Source of the DNA: Rheinheimera sp.
GTDB lineage: Bacteria > Pseudomonadota > Gammaproteobacteria > Enterobacterales > Alteromonadaceae
Length of the DNA: 10,000 bases
Reading direction: 5' to 3'
Assembly (NCBI RefSeq): GCF_020217005.1
Contig: NZ_JAIWOI010000335.1
Coordinates: forward strand, 1-10,000
Shown here in pieces: positions 6,037 through 10,000 of this stretch. Numbering within the stretch: the first letter of the stretch is position 1; each line of letters begins with the position of its first letter. Position numbers and translations under genes: made by a program. The notes beneath the pieces were generated by a model. It saw nothing but the letters and a program-made list of their open reading frames with translations. It was not told where the DNA came from and made no database searches.

Positions 6037-7809
6037 ATGAAAAAAATCGCCCTTTCTTTGGCGTGCAGTTTAGTTTTCTCCGTAACAGCTGCCGACCATT
6101 TACCGCCCTTACCGGATTGGCAAGGTGCCACCCTGAGTTTGATTAAGCCAGCACAACATCCCTGGGTTACTCCAGCAGAAGTTTCGGATTTATCTGAAAC
6201 ACCAGATTACGAAACCACTATCAAATTCCTCGAACGCCTGGCAGCCAGCACCCCCTTAATAAAACTCGAAGTCATAGGCCAAAGTCCGCAGGGCAGAGCT
6301 ATTTATCTGGTGAAGGCTGGAGCTGATCCCGACATGATAGGCCGTGACAACAAACCGGTATTATTGGCACAGGCTGGTATTCATAGTGGCGAAATTGACG
6401 GCAAAGACGCTGGACTGATGCTGCTGCGTGACATAGTGCATGGTGATAAAGCGGACTTACTTAAAGATGTGAACCTGCTGTTTATTCCTATTTTTTCTGT
6501 GGATGGTCATGAGCGCAGAGGCAAGTACAACCGCATGAACCAGCGTGGTCCTGAATTACAGGGCTGGCGTGCCACAGCGCAGAACCTGAATTTAAACCGC
6601 GATTACATGAAAGCGGAAGCGCCCGAAATGCAGGCGCTGCTGAAGTTATTAAACAGCTATCAGCCCGACCTGTATCTGGACATCCATGTTACAGACGGTG
6701 AAGACTATCAGTACGACATCACCTACGGCTTTAACGAGCCTTTTGCAGCACTGAGTCCTAATGCAGCCAGCTGGCTGGCCAGCAGTTTCCGCTCAGAAGT
6801 GGATCAGGCCTTAACAGCTGCCGGGCATATTCCCGGACCGCTGGTTTTTGCTCATAACAGCAGCGACTTCAGCAAAGGCCTGGCAGGTTCCACCTCAACG
6901 CCACGGTTTTCCAATGGCTATGGCGACTTGCGTCATATTCCGACTGTACTGGTGGAAAACCACAGTTTAAAACCTTACAAACAGCGGGTTTTAGGCACTT
7001 ACGTCCTGCTTGAACAAAGTTTAAAGCTGTTGCAGCAACAAGGTTCAGTGCTGAAACTGGCGAAAAAAGCCGATGAAAATGCCAGACCACAACGTCAGGT
7101 ATTAGCCTGGAAAGCCAGCGAAACACCGGACTATATCAGTTTTAAAGGCGTGGAAGCTGTGCAGAAAAAAGACCCTGTGACAGGTGTCAGCTATCAGACC
7201 TGGACCGGAAAACCGCTGAACTATGAGCAGTTGCCTGTGTACTGGGAAAAAGAACCAGCGGCCGAAATTGAAGTGCCAAAAGCCTACTGGATCCCGCCAG
7301 AGCAACAAGAAGTAATCGCCAAACTAGCGTTACACGGCGTGCAATTTACCAGCTTAAAATCACCTAAAACTATTCAGCTGCAGCAACTTACTGCGACTTC
7401 GCATCAGTTTGCCAGCAAACCTTTTGAGGGGCGTTTTGCGGTGAAAGCTGAATTCAGCCGCAACTGGCAAAAAATCCGTTTACCTGCAGGTTCGGTCCGC
7501 GTCAGTACAGATCAGCCTTTAGGGGCTTTGGCTGTGGCTTTACTTGAACCTACAGCGCCTGACTCATTGTTCAGTTGGGGTTATATGCTGGGTATGTTTG
7601 AGCGGGTAGAGTACTTTGAAACCTACGCTATAGTGCCGCTGATTGAAACTGCGCTGAAGCAGGACAAAAAGCTCAAAGCCGAGTTTGACGAAGCGCTGAA
7701 GCAGGACAAAAAGCTGGCCGGCGATCCACAAGCCAAGCTGCAATGGTTGTATCAGCGTCTGCCGTATTACGATCAGCACTACCTGAAATACCCAATCCTG
7801 ATCGAATAA
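6037..7809 (+). CDS. Secreted M14-family zinc metallopeptidase (carboxypeptidase A-like)
   Basis: A periplasmic or secreted zinc carboxypeptidase-type enzyme, 590 residues from the ATG at 6037. I chose this start because it gives a clean Sec signal peptide (MKKIALSLACSLVFSVTAA, cut before DH). The ATG at 6022 would add MDLFR in front. Numbering from 6037, the catalytic domain spans about 40-340. Zinc ligands are H116 and E119 (HSGE, the HxxE motif) and H217 (LDIHVTDGEDY). R188 in LNLNRDYMKAE is the likely substrate-carboxylate arginine, and E307 in LVENHS the likely general base/acid. All M14 essentials are therefore present. The C-terminal part (about 345-590) is an accessory region I cannot assign to a domain; it contains a short duplicated motif (ALKQDKKL twice). 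The length suits the group of large bacterial M14 proteins. The substrate is unknown; peptide scavenging is a plausible role. It is a single-gene unit between two related hairpins, with no functional link to the pump evident. Confidence 0.9.
   Translation: MKKIALSLACSLVFSVTAADHLPPLPDWQGATLSLIKPAQHPWVTPAEVSDLSETPDYETTIKFLERLAASTPLIKLEVIGQSPQGRAIYLVKAGADPDMIGRDNKPVLLAQAGIHSGEIDGKDAGLMLLRDIVHGDKADLLKDVNLLFIPIFSVDGHERRGKYNRMNQRGPELQGWRATAQNLNLNRDYMKAEAPEMQALLKLLNSYQPDLYLDIHVTDGEDYQYDITYGFNEPFAALSPNAASWLASSFRSEVDQALTAAGHIPGPLVFAHNSSDFSKGLAGSTSTPRFSNGYGDLRHIPTVLVENHSLKPYKQRVLGTYVLLEQSLKLLQQQGSVLKLAKKADENARPQRQVLAWKASETPDYISFKGVEAVQKKDPVTGVSYQTWTGKPLNYEQLPVYWEKEPAAEIEVPKAYWIPPEQQEVIAKLALHGVQFTSLKSPKTIQLQQLTATSHQFASKPFEGRFAVKAEFSRNWQKIRLPAGSVRVSTDQPLGALAVALLEPTAPDSLFSWGYMLGMFERVEYFETYAIVPLIETALKQDKKLKAEFDEALKQDKKLAGDPQAKLQWLYQRLPYYDQHYLKYPILIE
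7651..7715 (+). repeat. 42-nt-period direct repeat inside the M14 gene
   Basis: A 23-nt sequence (GCGCTGAAGCAGG followed by ACAAAAAGCT) occurs identically at 7651-7673 and 7693-7715, encoding ALKQDKKL twice, 14 residues apart. The period is a multiple of three, so gain or loss of one unit would keep the frame. It lies near the C-terminus, far from the active site. Confidence 0.85.
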
Positions 7810-7811
7810 TG

Positions 7812-7868
7812 AAAATGGGGTCAGATCACATAAGTTATGCGTAACTTATGTGATCTGACCCCATTTTT
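7812..7868. terminator. Long perfect hairpin (GGGTCAGA-family palindrome, copy B), probable bidirectional terminator
   Basis: A perfect 26-bp stem (7812-7837 with 7842-7867) closes a TGCG loop. The arms open with AAAATGGGGTCAGATCACAT. TTTTT (7864-7868) follows on the plus strand and ATTTTC on the minus strand. It fills nearly all of the 64-bp gap between the convergent M14 peptidase (stop 2 nt before) and diguanylate cyclase genes, so it can terminate both. It is related to the hairpin at 5888-5942. Confidence 0.85.
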
Positions 7869-7873
7869 AATTA

Positions 7874-10000
7874 TTAATTGACGAATTCTTTGTTGCTGTG
7901 GGTGAAGATAGCGTACTGGTTTTTGCCTGCATGTTTAGCCTGGTACATCGCCATGTCAGCCTGACGTAACAAGGTGGCGTCGTCTACGGACTGTGGCTGA
8001 GGATAAAAGGTAATACCTATACTGGCGCTGACATTCACTTTGGTTTGTTGCTGCGGTAACTCTACAGCCTTGCTGACACTGGCAAGCAAACGTTCTATCA
8101 GAGGTATGCATTCAGCTTCACCCGGCAGTTCAGTCAGCAGCGCAATAAATTCATCGCCGCCCAGCCTGGCAAGAGTGTCATTTTCACGCATCACACAGCG
8201 CATTCGTTTCGCCAGTTCCACCAGAAGATAGTCACCTGCTTCATGGCCTAAACTGTCATTCACCGCTTTAAAGCCATCTATATCGATAAAAATAACTGCC
8301 ATCAACTGCTTTCTGCGTTTGGCCAGCGCCATGTTTTGCGCAATCCGGTCTTTTAATAACAAGCGGTTAGGTAATCCTGTTAACGCATCAAAGTGCGCAA
8401 TGAACCGCAACTTGTCTTCCTGCTCTTTTTGCAGGGTAATGTCGGAAAACAGTGCTACATAGTGTATGGCTTTGTGCTGCACGTCTTTCACTACGGAAAT
8501 GGTCAGCGCCAGTATGATAGCTTCACCGGTTTTACGTTTGCCGTGAATTTCACCTTCCCAGAAACCTGTGCGGGTCAGTTTTTGCCATAAGGCTTCAAAA
8601 TACAGTTTGTCCGACTCTGAAGCACCCAGCAGTGCCAGATGGCGGCCTAAAGCTTCTGTTTCTGTGTAGCCTGTAATGCGGCAAAATGAATTATTTAAAT
8701 CCAGAATAGTACCGCTGGCGTCTGTAATAAAAATGCCTTCACGAGCCTGCACAAACACGCTGGCAGCCAATTCCTGTTTCATTTGCGCCTGGTGCCGCTC
8801 TGAAATATCCAGCTGAGAACCTATCACTTCAGTTACCTGGCCATGTTCATCGCGCAGCGCACACAGCTGGTTTTCAATGCAGATCTGATGCTGGCCGGCT
8901 TGAGGTTCATCAGGGTACATGGCCGAGTTCCCCGGGTTTCGTTGCAAGGTACAGCTGTACTTCAACACGCCGGGATAACCAGCTGCGGCCCAGTCCATAA
9001 ATTTCTGCACTATGACCTGCTGACTGTCCGGATCCACAGACAAATTCCACCAGTTGGCTAAACGCATAATCTCCATTGAGCTTTTCAGATACATAGTAAA
9101 GCAGTTTGGACTAATGTAGTTCAGCCTCATCGTCAGAGGATCAAAAGCGTAAATGACGGAAGGACTGCGTTCGATCAGCTGGTCCAGTCGTTTAAAACTT
9201 TTTTGCAGGCGTTTTTCTATCCAGTAACGCCTGCTTACGTCTGTGCCCAACAGAATAAAATCAGAGCTTTCGTCCGGAGCGCTGGCGACACGGAATAAAT
9301 CCGAATCCAGATACAATTCCTTGCCATTGGCCAGCTGAATTTTCAGGCTCAGCACCTCAGTACCGTCCGCTTTGTCCTGCAGGCGTTGTATGGCAGATTG
9401 CAGCGCAGATTTTTGGCCCGGCTCAGGCACCCAGTCCATCAAAAACTGGCCACGCAGGCTCTCGTCTGCAACCTGCAGTAACTTCTGAGCATTGTCGTTA
9501 AAGTGCACAATACGGCCTTGTTTATCCAAGCCAAACAACAGCACATGAACTGTGTTGTTCAGTACTGTGCTGATCTGGTTTTTTTGCAGTGTTAGTTTTT
9601 GATTCAACTGATGTAATTTGTCGTTGCCCAACAGCAGCCTGGTACTTTTTTGCCGGAACATCAGGTACAAAACTAACAAAGCCGCGAGCAACAGTGCCAT
9701 GAAGAACACAGCGCCTTTGTGATCTGTCCAGCTATGCATATAACTATGAGCAGGCGCATTTTGGAAAGGAGGCAACGACAGCGCCTGTAAAGTGTATTCA
9801 ACGGACTGATAGTTAGCAGGTACACCAAAAGCTTTGCTTGAACCCGAGCTTCTGGCCTTACTCTCCCAATTCAGCAGCGCTGTCATCAGCCGATTCACTT
9901 GTTGCGCTGCAACAGGTTGCATCACCAGCACAGGCCAGTCCGGGTAAAGCCTGGTTGAACTTTGCACCGGCAGATCCGCCAGTTGCTGTGGATTTAACAC
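7874..10000 (-). CDS. Membrane diguanylate cyclase with periplasmic binding domain, PAS domains and GGDEF (partial, N-terminus outside window)
   Basis: The protein makes cyclic di-GMP from GTP in response to a sensed signal. 708 residues are visible; the frame is open to the window edge, where the first codon (GTG) is probably an internal Val. Residues about 1-80 (YPDWPVLVMQPV, then QQVNRLMTALLN, and FGVPANYQSVEYTLQALSLPPF split by context) resemble the end of a PhnD/TtrS-like solute-binding domain, placed in the periplasm. A membrane segment is at about 97-115. A coiled linker (116-145) leads to three PAS-like domains: about 145-258, 272-402 and 411-525. The GGDEF domain is about 530-700. 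The active-site motif GGDEF (614-618) is canonical, and the inhibitory I-site R605-E-N-D608 lies exactly five residues before it, so feedback inhibition is expected. There is no EAL domain. The gene converges with the M14 gene over a shared hairpin terminator. Catalytic function is confident; the binding-domain assignment is inferred from a fragment. Confidence 0.9.
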   Translation of the reverse strand: MLNPQQLADLPVQSSTRLYPDWPVLVMQPVAAQQVNRLMTALLNWESKARSSGSSKAFGVPANYQSVEYTLQALSLPPFQNAPAHSYMHSWTDHKGAVFFMALLLAALLVLYLMFRQKSTRLLLGNDKLHQLNQKLTLQKNQISTVLNNTVHVLLFGLDKQGRIVHFNDNAQKLLQVADESLRGQFLMDWVPEPGQKSALQSAIQRLQDKADGTEVLSLKIQLANGKELYLDSDLFRVASAPDESSDFILLGTDVSRRYWIEKRLQKSFKRLDQLIERSPSVIYAFDPLTMRLNYISPNCFTMYLKSSMEIMRLANWWNLSVDPDSQQVIVQKFMDWAAAGYPGVLKYSCTLQRNPGNSAMYPDEPQAGQHQICIENQLCALRDEHGQVTEVIGSQLDISERHQAQMKQELAASVFVQAREGIFITDASGTILDLNNSFCRITGYTETEALGRHLALLGASESDKLYFEALWQKLTRTGFWEGEIHGKRKTGEAIILALTISVVKDVQHKAIHYVALFSDITLQKEQEDKLRFIAHFDALTGLPNRLLLKDRIAQNMALAKRRKQLMAVIFIDIDGFKAVNDSLGHEAGDYLLVELAKRMRCVMRENDTLARLGGDEFIALLTELPGEAECIPLIERLLASVSKAVELPQQQTKVNVSASIGITFYPQPQSVDDATLLRQADMAMYQAKHAGKNQYAIFTHSNKEFVN

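Noticed and set aside
5888..7868. M14 gene as a composite mobile cassette between two hairpin copies
   Set aside because: The hairpins are self-complementary and adjacent to stop codons, differ in sequence, and enclose no transposase; no target duplication is visible. Terminator use is a simpler explanation.
7874..8450. Degenerate or regulatory-only GGDEF domain
   Set aside because: The GGDEF motif, the FIDIDGFKAVND segment and the RxxD I-site are all intact, so an active cyclase is more likely.

Overview
The window looks like chromosomal DNA from a gammaproteobacterium. The protein family content and the style of the genes (mid-range GC, AT-rich intergenic DNA, PAS/GGDEF signalling, HAE-type RND efflux, periplasmic M14 peptidase) fit Alteromonadales-like aquatic bacteria. 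A Rheinheimera-like genome is my guess from general resemblance and has not been checked. Five genes are complete and one runs off the right edge. No rRNA, tRNA, CRISPR array or prophage is visible.

Left end (1-751): a cluster of GC-rich palindromic repeats (REP-like) lies directly upstream of a 164-residue REP-associated tyrosine transposase (RAYT, Y1/HUH type). Two 28-nt copies face each other (66-93 and 121-148, a REPIN-like arrangement) and differ only by three base pairs that changed on both sides of the stem. A third copy is cut by the window start, and a half copy abuts the RAYT start codon.

Middle (740-5883): a LysR-type regulator (minus strand) is divergent from a two-gene operon encoding a lipoprotein periplasmic adaptor and a 1021-residue HAE-type RND transporter. 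This is the classic layout of a locally regulated drug or solvent efflux pump. No outer-membrane channel gene is present, so the pump probably uses a TolC/OprM-like protein encoded elsewhere. The LysR gene and the RAYT gene converge and overlap by 12 bp.

Right (5884-10000): a secreted M14 zinc carboxypeptidase-family protein is bracketed by two members of a second palindrome family (GGGTCAGA...TCTGACC). Each sits 3-5 nt after a stop codon and is followed by a T-run, so they probably act as terminators. Their arms differ at five positions, and every difference is matched in the opposite arm. A large diguanylate cyclase on the minus strand converges on the second hairpin. It has the tail of a periplasmic binding domain, one membrane segment, three PAS-like domains and a GGDEF domain with an intact I-site; its N-terminus lies outside the window.

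The most notable signal is not a new protein system. It is the presence of two unrelated palindromic repeat families in 10 kb, both with compensated stem changes, one of them beside its probable RAYT mobiliser. The protein-coding genes are recognisable family members with their key motifs intact.
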